In this document: one piece after another, positions 29,848 through 40,837 of the stretch
Layout of the letters: each line of letters starts with the position of its first letter
How positions within the stretch are numbered: the first letter of the stretch is position 1
Assembly: GCF_001713475.1 (NCBI RefSeq)
Contig: NZ_CP016499.1
Coordinates: forward strand, 3,360,001-3,424,000
Length of the DNA stretch: 64,000 nucleotides
Reading direction: 5' to 3'
Source: Agrobacterium sp. RAC06
GTDB taxonomy: Bacteria > Pseudomonadota > Alphaproteobacteria > Rhizobiales > Rhizobiaceae
Notes under the pieces: model-generated
The model's database searches: none
What the model was told of the DNA's origin: nothing
What the model saw: the letters and a program-made list of their open reading frames with translations, nothing else
Made by a program: the position numbers and the translations under genes

Positions 29848-31065
29848 ATGTTCCTTGACGTCCTGCGCCGCCGCAATCCTGATTTCATCCGGACCGCACA
29901 GTCCCTGCATCAGGCCGGAATGATCCCCGCGAATTCTTATGTTATCGATCTGGATGCTGTTACCGAAAACGCTCGCATTATGCGCGCTGAGGGCGACCGA
30001 CTGGGCCTGAAGGTCTATGCAATGACCAAGCAGGTCAGCCGTAATACTGGGTTTTCCCGCGCTGTGATGGCGGGTGGAATTGACCGGGCGGTGGCCGTAG
30101 ACATGGCCTGTGCCATCGCATGCCAAAACGCGGGCCTGCGGATCGGCCATCTTGGTCATCTGGTTCAAGTGCCCCGCGCCGAAGCCGCCATGGCCGCGCG
30201 TGACCTTGCACCCGACTATTGGACGGTGTTTTCAGACGATAAGGCCGCCGAGGCGGCCACTGCTGCAAAGGCGTCGGGCCGCGAACAAGCCCTTCTTGCC
30301 CGCGTCCAAACCCAAGGTGATACGTTTTACCGGGGTCACGAAGGCGGATTTGCAGCTGAAGCTGCGGTTGAGGCCGCGCGCCGGATCGACGCGCTGGATG
30401 GCGCGTGCTTCGCCGGGATTACCACCTTCCCAGCGCAGCTTTACGATCATGCCAGCCGTAGAGTGCGCCATACCCCGAACTTGGCCACCCTGCAGCGCAC
30501 CGCAGATGCGCTACGCCGGGCTGGCTTTTCAGACCTTGAAATCAACGCCCCCGGCACGACATCGCTGGTCACCTTGCAGGCACTGGCCGAAGCAGGCGCG
30601 ACGCAGGTGGAGCCGGGCAATGGTCTGCATGGCACGACGCCGCTGCATGCAGTGGATGACCTGCCAGAACGTCCCGCCGTTCTTTATCTGACCGAAGTCA
30701 GCCACCTGCACGCTGGTCGCGCCTATTGCTTTGGCGGCGGGCTCTACATTGACCCGGTGTTCCCGGAATATGATGTGCAGGCTTTGGTTGGCCCTGAACC
30801 GACCGTTGATGCCGCATCCTTGCGGTCGGTTGAAATCCCGCCCCCTGCTGCGATTGACTACTACGGCATGATCGACGCCACCGGGCCAACGCCACCGCGC
30901 ACCGGCGACACCGTTGTTTTCGGCTTCCGCGGCCAGGCCTTCGTCACTCGCGCCTATTCCGTGGGGATCGCCGGAATCTCGACTGGCAACCCGCAGGTCA
31001 TATCCATTGAGAATATTTTTGGTCAGCCAGAGCCCTGGCCCCGTTTGCGTAAGGCAATATCATGA
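29848..31065 (+). CDS. YhfX-like PLP-dependent enzyme (alanine-racemase fold)
   Basis: This 405-residue protein carries an alanine-racemase-type N-terminal barrel. It opens with SYVIDLDAVTENARIMR, and the PLP lysine is in KVYAMTKQVSRN. GHLVQVPRAEAAMA and APGTTSLVTLQALAEAGATQ match YhfX-type proteins, for which no substrate is firmly known. The start is ATG 29848 with AACAGGAGG upstream; the longer frame overlaps the permease. Placement between permease and ATPase of one transporter shows it belongs to the same catabolic function. Racemisation or elimination of an amino acid freed by the M20 enzyme is a plausible step. Confidence 0.8.
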   Translation: MFLDVLRRRNPDFIRTAQSLHQAGMIPANSYVIDLDAVTENARIMRAEGDRLGLKVYAMTKQVSRNTGFSRAVMAGGIDRAVAVDMACAIACQNAGLRIGHLGHLVQVPRAEAAMAARDLAPDYWTVFSDDKAAEAATAAKASGREQALLARVQTQGDTFYRGHEGGFAAEAAVEAARRIDALDGACFAGITTFPAQLYDHASRRVRHTPNLATLQRTADALRRAGFSDLEINAPGTTSLVTLQALAEAGATQVEPGNGLHGTTPLHAVDDLPERPAVLYLTEVSHLHAGRAYCFGGGLYIDPVFPEYDVQALVGPEPTVDAASLRSVEIPPPAAIDYYGMIDATGPTPPRTGDTVVFGFRGQAFVTRAYSVGIAGISTGNPQVISIENIFGQPEPWPRLRKAIS

Positions 31066-31796
31066 CCCCAGTTCTGCAACTCAAGAATATCCGCAAGTCA
31101 TTCGGTGGTGTCACCGCGATTCAGGACTTCTCGCTTGACCTTAATGCGGGGGAAGTGGTGGCTCTGGTAGGAGACAATGGCGCCGGCAAATCCACACTGA
31201 TCAAGATGATCTCGGGCGTTTACCCCCCATCCTCGGGCGAGATCCTGCTGGATGGTGAACCCGCCAGCTTTGCCGATGCCTCAGTTGCGCGCGAGCGTGG
31301 GATCGAAGTGGTCTATCAGGACCTTGCCCTTGCCGACCAACAGACGGTCTACATGAACCTCTTTCTGGGCCGCGAACCCGTGAAAGGCCCACTTCGCCTG
31401 CTGGATCGTAAACGGATGATCGCGGAAACCGAGGCTCTGGTGAAGGAACTTGATGTGCGCATCCCTTCGGCCTCCGCTACCATCCGCGACCTGTCGGGTG
31501 GTCAAAGGCAGGGTGTCGCCATTGCGCGCGCCACACATTGGGCCAAAAAGCTCGTCCTTCTCGATGAACCCACAGCAGCACTTGGGGTTGCCGAAACCGC
31601 ACGGGTTGAGGCGACAATTGAGGCGCTGAAGCTACGTAAACTTGCTATTTTCATCATCTCGCATAGCCTTGATCAGGTATTCCGCCTGTCTGATCGCATC
31701 TGTGTCCTGCGCCGGGGTCAGCAGATTGGCATCAGGGAAACGGCCAAGACCGACAAGAACGAAATCATCGCCATGATCACAGGGGTTGCGGCATGA
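31062..31796 (+). CDS. Single-domain CUT2 ABC ATPase, FrcA-like
   Basis: This 244-residue ATPase has Walker A GDNGAGKST, Q-loop VYQDLALAD, signature LSGGQRQGVAIARA, Walker B LVLLDEPTAALG and switch ISHSL. Most CUT2 ATPases (RbsA) carry two tandem domains of about 500 residues. The single-domain type is known from the rhizobial fructose importer FrcBCA, so the length is normal for that branch. Its start overlaps the YhfX-like stop (ATGA). It is the last gene of the operon. Confidence 0.92.
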   Translation: MTPVLQLKNIRKSFGGVTAIQDFSLDLNAGEVVALVGDNGAGKSTLIKMISGVYPPSSGEILLDGEPASFADASVARERGIEVVYQDLALADQQTVYMNLFLGREPVKGPLRLLDRKRMIAETEALVKELDVRIPSASATIRDLSGGQRQGVAIARATHWAKKLVLLDEPTAALGVAETARVEATIEALKLRKLAIFIISHSLDQVFRLSDRICVLRRGQQIGIRETAKTDKNEIIAMITGVAA

Positions 31797-31889
31797 ACGG
31801 CCCGGGACACCTGATGGTCGCTGAAGGTACAGAAATTCCTGCAGCGATCGAAGAGGGCTGATGGAGTGGATGCCCCCTCCCGACGGCAT

Positions 31890-32047
31890 CGCAATGTGCA
31901 CCTCAAGGCATCGCGGACCTAGCCCTGTTGGCGAAGACTATTGAAGATCACGAAGCCGGCCTCGAGCTTATCGTTGTAGAGACCGGCCGACTGTATCTGG
32001 ACCAAATCGAGGCGCTGTCCTCGCGCATCGCGTCGCTGGTGGCCTGA
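31890..32047 (+). pseudogene. IS110-family transposase fragment
   Basis: The plus strand reads GIADLALLAKTIEDHEAGLE and LIVVETGRLYLDQIEALSSR IASLVA before a stop at about 32045, resembling the central segment of IS110 transposases between the DEDD and C-terminal domains. About 50 codons remain. It lies in the debris between two transport operons. Confidence 0.5.
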
Positions 32048-32130
32048 ACCCTAATATCCCTCCAGTGTTAGGGAGCAGAGCAATCAGAGCAATCAGAGCA
32101 GTGATCTTCTTGCCTCAAAGCTAGGAAAGA

Positions 32131-32158
32131 AGGTGTCTAGAAATCTCGGGGCTATTCA
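32131..32158 (+). repeat. Solo IS3-type element end
   Basis: These 28 bases match 24 of 28 positions of the minus-strand terminus at 14258-14285 (shared core GTGTCTA and CTCGGGGCTATTCA). No transposase accompanies this copy. The remaining bases from 32159 to 32534 hold no recognisable gene. A short 9-base tandem repeat (AGAGCAATC) lies near 32077-32100. Confidence 0.55.
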
Positions 32159-32534
32159 AACGAACGTCCGACGAGCCAATATCCCGGACGATGCGTGATC
32201 CGTTTCCAGCGGGCGATGATCTCGCCGGCAACAAGCGAGACGGCTCAAGTTTGCCTGACGAGCTTTGCTTTCGATGATCCATCAGTTCATCGCTGGACGG
32301 ACGTGGAAAACGCGGGGATTTTCGGCAATTGCAGAGGCAAAAATCAGCAAGTGCACAAATGTTGCGCGCCGCAGCGTCTGCGCGATGGATTCATGCAGTT
32401 TCAGTGGCTGATTTTGAAATTATGCTTCCAATCTCAGGTCTGCGAGACTAAACTGAAAGAAATAGCGGCACCTGAGCCCCGTTTCGATCGCGTCCATGAC
32501 GCGCATCGGCGGGGCTTTTTGCATTGGGAATCGG

Positions 32535-33611
32535 ATGAAGCGAATCGTAGACATTGGTGTGCTTTTGTCACGCAGCGGCATGTATGCTGCCTTGTCGCGG
32601 GCTAGCCGCGACGGCGTGTTTCGTGGCGTCGAGGAGGTCAATGCCGATCCGGGGCTCGATGTATCCTTCCGCGTCACCGAACGCGACCCTGACGGACGGC
32701 TTGACCGTTATGCGCCTCTCTGCCGCGAAATCCTGCGTGGCTCCGGCGTGCGCCATATCTTCGGCTGCATCACATCCGCAAGTCGCAAGGAGGTCATTCC
32801 TGAACTCGAGCGCTTCGACGGAATCTTGTGGTACCCAGTGCCTTATGAGGGATTTGAGGCGTCCGAGCGGGTCGCCTACATGCATGCCTGCCCGAACCAG
32901 CATCTGCTGCCGCTTCTAGACTGGGCGCTGCCCACGCTGGGAAAGCGCGCCTATCTCGTCGGCTCCAATTATATCTGGGGCTGGGAGATGGCGCAGATCG
33001 CGCGCGAGAAGATCGCAGCTGCGGGTGGACAGGTCCTGGGCGATCGCTACCTTCCGATCGGTGACACCGAACTCGACCACATCATCAGTGATATAAGGGC
33101 ATTGAAGCCGAGCTTCATACTGAACTCGCTCGTCGGCGACAGCGCTTACGCCTTTCTGGCGCGGCTCGCCCAGTTAAAGCAAGAGGCCGAATTCGTCGAT
33201 GGCTTGACCGTGCTGTCGTGCAACTTCACCGAATGCGAGATCGAGGCGGCAGGCGAGGCGGCCGAAGGGCTGGTTTCGGCCGGTCCGTGGTTCGAGCCAG
33301 ACGGCGGGAGGGGCGGATCGTTTTACGAGATGGCGCGCCAGTCCGTGCATGAACTGGCCCTGCTTCTGCATGGTCGCGCCGAGGCAGAAGAGCTTCCCCT
33401 GGCGGAACTCCTGCACACGGCGCTCAAGGCGGGCCGCACGACGCGCCTTGATCCCGTGCACCTGCATGCGCGCCAGCCGGCGATCATCGCGCGTCTGGAA
33501 AATGGTCGGTTTCAGGAGATCAGGCGACTGCCTGTGATGCGTGCTGATCCATACCTCACGCAAAGGGCGCAGCCCGCCTATTCGGGCTCCCACTTGAAAG
33601 TGGTGTCATGA
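32535..33611 (+). CDS. AmiC-like amide-binding regulator/receptor
   Basis: This 358-residue periplasmic-binding-fold protein has no signal peptide. It begins VDIGVLLSRSGMYAALSRAS and contains GILWYPVPYEGFEASERVAY, FILNSLVGDSAYAFLARLAQ and LDPVHLHARQPAIIARLENG, closely resembling AmiC, the cytoplasmic amide sensor that holds AmiR inactive until an amide binds. Its stop overlaps the start of the AmiR-like gene (ATGA). ATG 32535 is chosen as the first codon of the family-like sequence. The pair heads an amidase/transport operon, which strongly supports an amide-sensing role. Confidence 0.88.
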   Translation: MKRIVDIGVLLSRSGMYAALSRASRDGVFRGVEEVNADPGLDVSFRVTERDPDGRLDRYAPLCREILRGSGVRHIFGCITSASRKEVIPELERFDGILWYPVPYEGFEASERVAYMHACPNQHLLPLLDWALPTLGKRAYLVGSNYIWGWEMAQIAREKIAAAGGQVLGDRYLPIGDTELDHIISDIRALKPSFILNSLVGDSAYAFLARLAQLKQEAEFVDGLTVLSCNFTECEIEAAGEAAEGLVSAGPWFEPDGGRGGSFYEMARQSVHELALLLHGRAEAEELPLAELLHTALKAGRTTRLDPVHLHARQPAIIARLENGRFQEIRRLPVMRADPYLTQRAQPAYSGSHLKVVS

Positions 33612-34219
33612 CCCGCATCAGGACAGAAAATCTGGGTGGAGCAACCGCGTGGATCCTGCACCGACCTCACCCTTCCGTAAATGGGCTTGTCCGCCAACTC
33701 GGGGTCATTGGCCTTGAGGTCCACGAGGTCTGGCCCGAGCTTCCGGTCGAGACGATCGAGGCAGACTTCATCTTCTACGATGCAGACATGGGCCACGACG
33801 AGCAGTTCCCCTGGACGCCCGGACAGTCACCCATGCCGATGATCGCGCTTATCGGATCGGAAGCGCCGGGCCGCTTGCGCTGGGCTATGGAAATGGGCGC
33901 GCACGCCCAGCTCCTGAAGCCGATGAGCGACAAGGGCGTCTATGCCGCTCTTCTCGTCGCGCGCAGCAATTTCGATCGGGCCAAGGCCTCCGAAGCCCTG
34001 ATCGCCGATCTGCAGAGCCGCCTTTCGGCACGTCAGACGATCGTGCGCGCCGTCATGCTCTTCGTGATGAAGGGCAAGACGGAAGCCGAGGCCTATGACC
34101 TTCTGCGTCAGACCGCGATGGCTTGGCGCGTGACGATCGAGATTGCCGCCGAGCGGCTGGTGGCTAATCACTCGCATGAAAGGGGTGCCGACGATGGCAG
34201 ACGCATCGATCCCGCCTGA
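33608..34219 (+). CDS. AmiR-like ANTAR-domain antiterminator
   Basis: This 203-residue protein has an N-terminal pseudo-receiver (residues about 10-125) without the normal phospho-acceptor context, a coiled-coil linker and a C-terminal ANTAR domain. The conserved ANTAR pattern is GKTEAEAYDLLRQTAMAWRV. ANTAR proteins bind paired RNA hairpins and prevent premature termination in leader RNAs. With the AmiC-like partner it should switch on the amidase/transport genes that follow. The coding end overlaps the start of the next permease gene by 26 nt. Confidence 0.88.
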   Translation: MTRIRTENLGGATAWILHRPHPSVNGLVRQLGVIGLEVHEVWPELPVETIEADFIFYDADMGHDEQFPWTPGQSPMPMIALIGSEAPGRLRWAMEMGAHAQLLKPMSDKGVYAALLVARSNFDRAKASEALIADLQSRLSARQTIVRAVMLFVMKGKTEAEAYDLLRQTAMAWRVTIEIAAERLVANHSHERGADDGRRIDPA

Positions 34220-35093
34220 ATCCTTGGCCGTACCGGAAAGCGGGCCATCCGTGTGGCGGCAACTGGCTGAACGCAAGCTGGCGCTATTGGGGCTCCTGAT
34301 CACCTTTGTCTGCGTCGGTGGCGCGATCTTCGCCCCGTGGCTTGCACCCTTCGATCCCTACGAGCAATTCTTTGACGGCCTCACCATCGAAGGCGCGCCC
34401 TTGCCGCCGAACACGATGTTCTGGTTCGGCACGGATCTTCTGGGCAGAGACCTGTTCTCGCGCATCCTGTATGGCGCGCAGACCTCGCTCGTGATCGGGC
34501 TGGTTGCCAACGGAACCGCCTTGCTGATCGGCACGCTGGTCGGCGTGACCGCGGGTTACTTCCGCGGCATCATCGGTGCGGTGCTGATGCGCTTCACCGA
34601 TCTGATGATGGCCTTTCCGGCACTGCTCCTGGCGATCTGTCTGGCTGCGATCTTTTCCCCGTCCCTCTGGATCGTTGCGATGGTGATTGCCTTTGTGAAC
34701 TGGGTCCAGACGGCACGCGTGATCTTCACGCAGACCTCCTCGCTCGCCGAACGCGACTATATCGCGGCGGAAAAGACGCTTGGCGCCAGCCATGGGCGCA
34801 TCCTGTTCAAGCACATACTGCCACATCTGATCCCGACTTTGATCGTCTGGGGGACGCTTGGAATCTCGACCACCGTCCTCTTGGAGGCGACTTTGTCGTT
34901 CCTCGGCATCGGTGTTCAACCGCCGATTCCGTCCTGGGGCAACATCATCTTCGAGAACCAGACCTACTTCCAGTCTGCACCTTGGCTGGTCTTCATTCCC
35001 GGGGCGGCGATCCTGTTGCTGGCGCTTGCCTTCAACCTCGTCGGCGACGCGCTACGCGACATTCTCGATCCGACACAACAGGGGCGTGACTGA
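34194..35093 (+). CDS. ABC transporter permease, DppC type (amide operon)
   Basis: This 299-residue permease carries the DppC hallmark FGTDLLGRDLFSRILYGAQT and, near the C-terminus, LEATLSFLGIGVQPPIPSWG. Six membrane helices are apparent. The EAA loop lies around DYIAAEKTLGASHGRILFKH. ATG 34194 is inside the end of the AmiR-like gene. In this operon dppC precedes dppB, the reverse of the 16-18 kb operon, so the two transporters are not recent duplicates of a block. Confidence 0.92.
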   Translation: MADASIPPESLAVPESGPSVWRQLAERKLALLGLLITFVCVGGAIFAPWLAPFDPYEQFFDGLTIEGAPLPPNTMFWFGTDLLGRDLFSRILYGAQTSLVIGLVANGTALLIGTLVGVTAGYFRGIIGAVLMRFTDLMMAFPALLLAICLAAIFSPSLWIVAMVIAFVNWVQTARVIFTQTSSLAERDYIAAEKTLGASHGRILFKHILPHLIPTLIVWGTLGISTTVLLEATLSFLGIGVQPPIPSWGNIIFENQTYFQSAPWLVFIPGAAILLLALAFNLVGDALRDILDPTQQGRD

Positions 35094-36013
35094 TGGCTGC
35101 CTATATCCTCAGACGCCTGGTTCAGTCGGCGCTTATCCTGCTCGGCGTGTCCTTCATCACCTTCGTCCTTCTTTACGTCCTGCCGGCAGACCCGGTCCGT
35201 CAGATCGCCGGTCGCTCCGCAACGGCTGCAACTGTCGAGAGCATTCGCCAGCAGCTCGGGCTGGATCAGCCGTTTCTCGTGCAGTACGGCAACTATCTCT
35301 TGAACCTCGTCCAGGGCGATTTCGGACGCTCCTATCTTCAGAAGACGGAAGTCGCCGAGCTCCTGTTCTCGCGCCTGCCGGCAACCTTGCTCCTGCTCGT
35401 TGCAGCGATCGGTTGCGAGCTCCTGATCGGCCTGCCGCTCGGCATCGTGGCTGCGCTCAATCGCGGCAAGGCGATCGACAACGGGCTGATGCTAACGAGC
35501 TTCCTGACGGTCTCTGCGCCGCAATTCGTCGTGGCGCTGTTGTTGCTGTTCGTCTTTGCGGTGAAGCTCGGCTGGTTCCCGATCGGCGGATACGGCACCT
35601 TCGCCCATCTCGTTTTGCCGGCCGTGACACTCGGTATTCTCGGCTCGGGCTGGTACTCGCGCATCATGCGATCCTCCATGGTCGACGTATTGCGGGCCGA
35701 CTTCATCCGTACCGCCCGCGCCAAGGGCCTCGGCCGCAGCAGGGTCATTCTTGGACATGCCCTGCCCAACGCCATCCTGCCGATCATCGCGATGATCGGT
35801 ATCGACATCGGCCTCTTCATGTCCGGCATTGTCGTTGTCGAAAGTGTCTTTGGCTGGCCCGGTATCGGTCAGCTGGCCTGGCAAGCGATCCAGCGCGTCG
35901 ACATCCCGATCATCATGGGCGTCACGCTCGTCTCTGCCTGCGGCATCGTCATCGGCAACCTGATCGCCGACCTGATTTCGCCGCTCATCGATCCGCGCAT
36001 CAAGCTGCGCTGA
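35093..36013 (+). CDS. ABC transporter permease, DppB type (amide operon)
   Basis: This 306-residue permease begins AAYILRRLVQSALILLGVSF with VLPADPVRQIAGR following. The EAA loop is DFIRTARAKGLGRSRVILGH, and the last helix contains ADLISPLIDPRIKLR. It overlaps the preceding permease by one base (TGATG), showing tight coupling. The receptor gene follows after 27 nt. Confidence 0.92.
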   Translation: MAAYILRRLVQSALILLGVSFITFVLLYVLPADPVRQIAGRSATAATVESIRQQLGLDQPFLVQYGNYLLNLVQGDFGRSYLQKTEVAELLFSRLPATLLLLVAAIGCELLIGLPLGIVAALNRGKAIDNGLMLTSFLTVSAPQFVVALLLLFVFAVKLGWFPIGGYGTFAHLVLPAVTLGILGSGWYSRIMRSSMVDVLRADFIRTARAKGLGRSRVILGHALPNAILPIIAMIGIDIGLFMSGIVVVESVFGWPGIGQLAWQAIQRVDIPIIMGVTLVSACGIVIGNLIADLISPLIDPRIKLR

Positions 36014-36040
36014 AACCGTCAACCCACAGGAGTAAGGCCT

Positions 36041-37657
36041 ATGAAGAAGCTTATCCTTTCAACTGCGCTCGCAACCCTCATGGCCCTGCCGGCCTTTGCG
36101 CCGGCCACGGCCCAGGAACCGAAGCATGGTGGCAATATGGTCGTTACGTATAAGGACGATGTCGCGACGCTCGATCCGGCGATCGGTTATGACTGGCAGA
36201 ACTGGTCGATGATCAAGTCGGTCTTCGACGGTCTCATGGACTACGAACCCGGCACCACCAACCTGCGTCCGGGTCTTGCCGAAAGCCATGAGATTTCCGA
36301 GGACGGCTTGACCTATACATTCAAGCTGCGCCCCGGCGTCAAGTTTCACAATGGCCGCGAACTCGTGGCTGACGACGTCGTCTACTCGATCAACCGCGTG
36401 ATCAACCCGGCCACGCAGTCACCCGGCCAGGGCTTCTTTGCGATGATCGACGGCTATGACGCCGCTGCTGAGGGCAAGGCCGAGACCGTCTCGGGCGTGT
36501 CTGCGCCCGATGCCAGCACTGTCGTCTTCAAGCTGTCGCGTCCGGACGCAACTTTCCTGCACGTCATGGCGCTCAACTTCTCGTTTGTCGTTCCGAAGGA
36601 AGCGGTCGAGGAAGCCGGAGCAGATTTCGGCAAGAAGCCGGTCGGCACAGGGGCATTCAAGTTGACCGAATGGACGCTCGGGCAGCGCCTCGTCTTCGAG
36701 AAGAACGCCGATTACTGGATCTCGGGCGTTCCCTATCTCGACAGCTTCACGGTTGAAGTCGGTCAGGAGCCGGTCGTCGCCTTGCTGCGGGCACAGAACG
36801 GTGAGGTCGATATCCCAGGTGACGGCATTCCGCCGGCCAAGTTCGTCGAAGTGATGCAGGATGAAGCGCAGAAAAGCCTCGTGGTCGAAGGCGGCCAGTT
36901 GCATACCGGCTACATCACCATGAATGTCACGAAGGCGCCGTTCGACAAGGTCGAGGTACGCCGTGCCGTGAACATGGCGATCAACAAGGATCGCATTGTT
37001 CAGGTTATCAATGGACGTGCCGTTCCGGCAACCCAGCCGCTTCCGCCATCCATGCCGGGCTACACTCAAGCTTACGAGGGCTACAAGTTCGACCAGGAAG
37101 GCGCAAAGAAGCTCCTGGCCGAGGCCGGTTACGCAGAGGGGTTTGAGACCGAACTCTTCGTCATGAACACCGATCCGAACCCGCGTATCGCCCAGGCGAT
37201 CCAGCAGGATCTGAAGGCAATCGGCATCAACGCCTCGATCAAGTCCCTGGCGCAAGCCAATGTGATCGAGGCAGGCGGTGCCGGCAATGCGCCGATGATC
37301 TGGTCCGGCGGTATGGCCTGGATCGCCGACTTCCCGGATCCGGCAAACTTCTACGGGCCGATCCTTGGATGCGGCGGTGCCGGCGAAGGTGGCTGGAACT
37401 GGTCGAAATACTGCAACGCGGACCTCGACAAGATGGCCGCAGACGCCGATTCCATCGTCGATCCTGCCAAGGTGGACGAACGCCTCGCCAAATGGTCCGA
37501 AATCTACATGAAGGTGATGGAAGACGCGCCCTGGGCGCCGGTGTTCAACGAGCAGCGCTATACGATGAAGTCTGCCCGCATGGGGGGGGATAACGCCCTG
37601 TATGTCGATCCGGTGTCCATCCCGGTCAACTACGACTACGTCTTCATCAAGGAGTGA
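36041..37657 (+). CDS. ABC transporter substrate-binding protein, DppA type (amide operon)
   Basis: This 538-residue receptor has a clear signal peptide (KLILSTALATLMALPAFAPA, then TAQE). SBP_bac_5 family sequence includes DDVATLDPAIGYDWQNWSMI, YTFKLRPGVKFHNGRELVAD and FKLTEWTLGQRLVFEKNADY. In an amidase operon with AmiC/AmiR the ligand is probably a small amide or amidated peptide. A good ribosome site (ACAGGAG) precedes ATG 36041. Confidence 0.9.
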   Translation: MKKLILSTALATLMALPAFAPATAQEPKHGGNMVVTYKDDVATLDPAIGYDWQNWSMIKSVFDGLMDYEPGTTNLRPGLAESHEISEDGLTYTFKLRPGVKFHNGRELVADDVVYSINRVINPATQSPGQGFFAMIDGYDAAAEGKAETVSGVSAPDASTVVFKLSRPDATFLHVMALNFSFVVPKEAVEEAGADFGKKPVGTGAFKLTEWTLGQRLVFEKNADYWISGVPYLDSFTVEVGQEPVVALLRAQNGEVDIPGDGIPPAKFVEVMQDEAQKSLVVEGGQLHTGYITMNVTKAPFDKVEVRRAVNMAINKDRIVQVINGRAVPATQPLPPSMPGYTQAYEGYKFDQEGAKKLLAEAGYAEGFETELFVMNTDPNPRIAQAIQQDLKAIGINASIKSLAQANVIEAGGAGNAPMIWSGGMAWIADFPDPANFYGPILGCGGAGEGGWNWSKYCNADLDKMAADADSIVDPAKVDERLAKWSEIYMKVMEDAPWAPVFNEQRYTMKSARMGGDNALYVDPVSIPVNYDYVFIKE

Positions 37658-37664
37658 TGTAGCC

Positions 37665-38620
37665 ATGTGCAAGCACTGCAATCACACGATCCACGCCCAT
37701 CAGCACCATTTCGGCTGGGACAATTCCTTTGCTCCGGCACTCAATGCTGCACCGGGCGAGACGATCCTGTTCCAGTGCCTTGACAGTTCTGGGGGCCAAC
37801 TTGGCCCCCAGTCCACCGTCGAGGATGTGCAGGCGCTCGATTTCGCCAAGATCAACCCGGTGTCGGGTCCGATCTATGTCGATGGTGCGAAGCCCGGTGA
37901 CGTGCTGAAGGTGACCATCGAGAGCTTCACGCCGCAGCTTCGTGACGGCGCCGGCTTCGGCTGGACAGCGAACATCCCGGGCTTCGGGCTGCTGGCCGAC
38001 CAGTTCACCGTGCCTGCGCTCAATGTCTGGAAGTTTGACGCGACGAGCATGGAGCCCGCGCTGTTTGGCAAGACCGCGCGCGTGCCTCTCAAGCCCTTTG
38101 CGGGAACGATCGGCAATGCGCTTGCCGAAAACGGTCATCATACGGTTGTGCCGCCGCGGCGTGTGGGCGGCAATCTTGATATCCGCGATCTTTCCGCTGG
38201 AACGACGCTTTATCTGCCGGTCGAGGTCGAGGGTGCACTGTTTTCCGTTGGCGATACCCACGCCGCTCAGGGCGATGGTGAGGTTTGCGGCACGGCCATC
38301 GAAAGTCCCTTCGATGTCGTTTTGACACTCGACCTGATCAAGGATCAGCCACTGAAGATGCCGCGTTTCACGACGCCAGGGCCGGTCACGCGTCATCTCG
38401 ATTCCAAGGGCTATGAGGTGACGACCGGCATCGGTCCGGACCTATGGGCTGCGGCGAGGGATGCCGTCTCCGGCATGGTCGATCTTCTCGCAACGACGCA
38501 GAAGATGGATCCTGTCGACGCCTATATGCTCGTCTCGACCTGCGGTGATCTTCGGATTTCCGAAATCGTCGACATTCCGAATGTCGTGGTGAGCTTCTAC
38601 TTCCCGAGGGCCGTCTTCGA

Positions 38621-38624
<4 letters not shown>
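37665..38624 (+). CDS. Acetamidase/formamidase family amidase
   Basis: This 319-residue enzyme of the FmdA/AmdA family hydrolyses short aliphatic amides to acid plus ammonia. Typical stretches are NPVSGPIYVDGAKPGDVLKV, GTIGNALAENGHHTVVPPRR, VGGNLDIRDLSAGTTLYLPV and FSVGDTHAAQGDGEVCGTAI. The N-terminus has an unusual CKHCNHTIHAHQHH stretch, with two cysteines and five histidines in 14 residues, which may bind metal. The start is ATG 37665, seven bases after the receptor stop. The stop overlaps the ATPase start (ATGA). It gives the operon its catabolic output. Confidence 0.9.
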
Positions 38625-40396
<1,772 letters not shown>

Positions 40397-40436
40397 ATCA
40401 CGGGCGCCCGCACCGCGGATTTCGATCACTCTGCTT

Positions 40437-40835
40437 GTGTGACCAAAACTGGCTTGTCGTCAGAGCAGGACTTTGACCGAACTTCGTTCTTTACCCTCAA
40501 TGGTGGCGACTTACCTGCCTTGTCCTCGCGCTTGTACAGCATGATGTGCGGGAACGGGATTTCTACGCCTCGGCGGTCGAAGACCTGCTTGATCAGCTCG
40601 TTGTAAGCGCGGCCGGTTGCCCAGTGGCCGCCGGGAACGGTCTTGATGCGCGCGCACCTTGACGGGGCTGTCGCCGAAAGCGGTTACGCCATGCATCTCG
40701 AGCCGGTCGATGATCATCTCCCGCCATTCGGTCTGCATCAAAAGGTCGAACGCCTCGTGTATCGCCTCCTTCACCTCGGCGATGTCCTCTCGCCAGGCGA
40801 CGCCGATCTCGGCGCAGAACAGCCCGCCGCGCTAC
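40437..40835 (-). pseudogene. MscS-family mechanosensitive channel, C-terminal remnant
   Basis: The minus strand reads GVAWREDIAEVKEAIHEAFD, LEMHGVTAFGDSPVKVRA and, after a two-base loss near 40655, IKTVPGGHWATGRAYNELIK and RRGVEIPFPHIMLYKREDKA. These are the cytoplasmic beta and alpha/beta domains of MscS, with the IPFPH end motif. The pore helices are missing because the fragment stops at the end of the neighbouring kinase gene. Confidence 0.8.
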
Positions 40836-40837
40836 CC

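Noticed and set aside
32077..32100. AGAGCAATC tandem units as a CRISPR or satellite
   Set aside because: Only two to three 9-base copies are present, without spacers. Too small to be meaningful.
34858..36153. 431-codon open frame on the plus strand
   Set aside because: It overlaps the DppC, DppB and DppA genes in another frame. Its protein is Arg/Pro/Ser-rich without motifs.
36419..37681. 420-codon open frame on the minus strand
   Set aside because: It is antisense to the DppA-type receptor gene, which has a signal peptide, ribosome site and family motifs.
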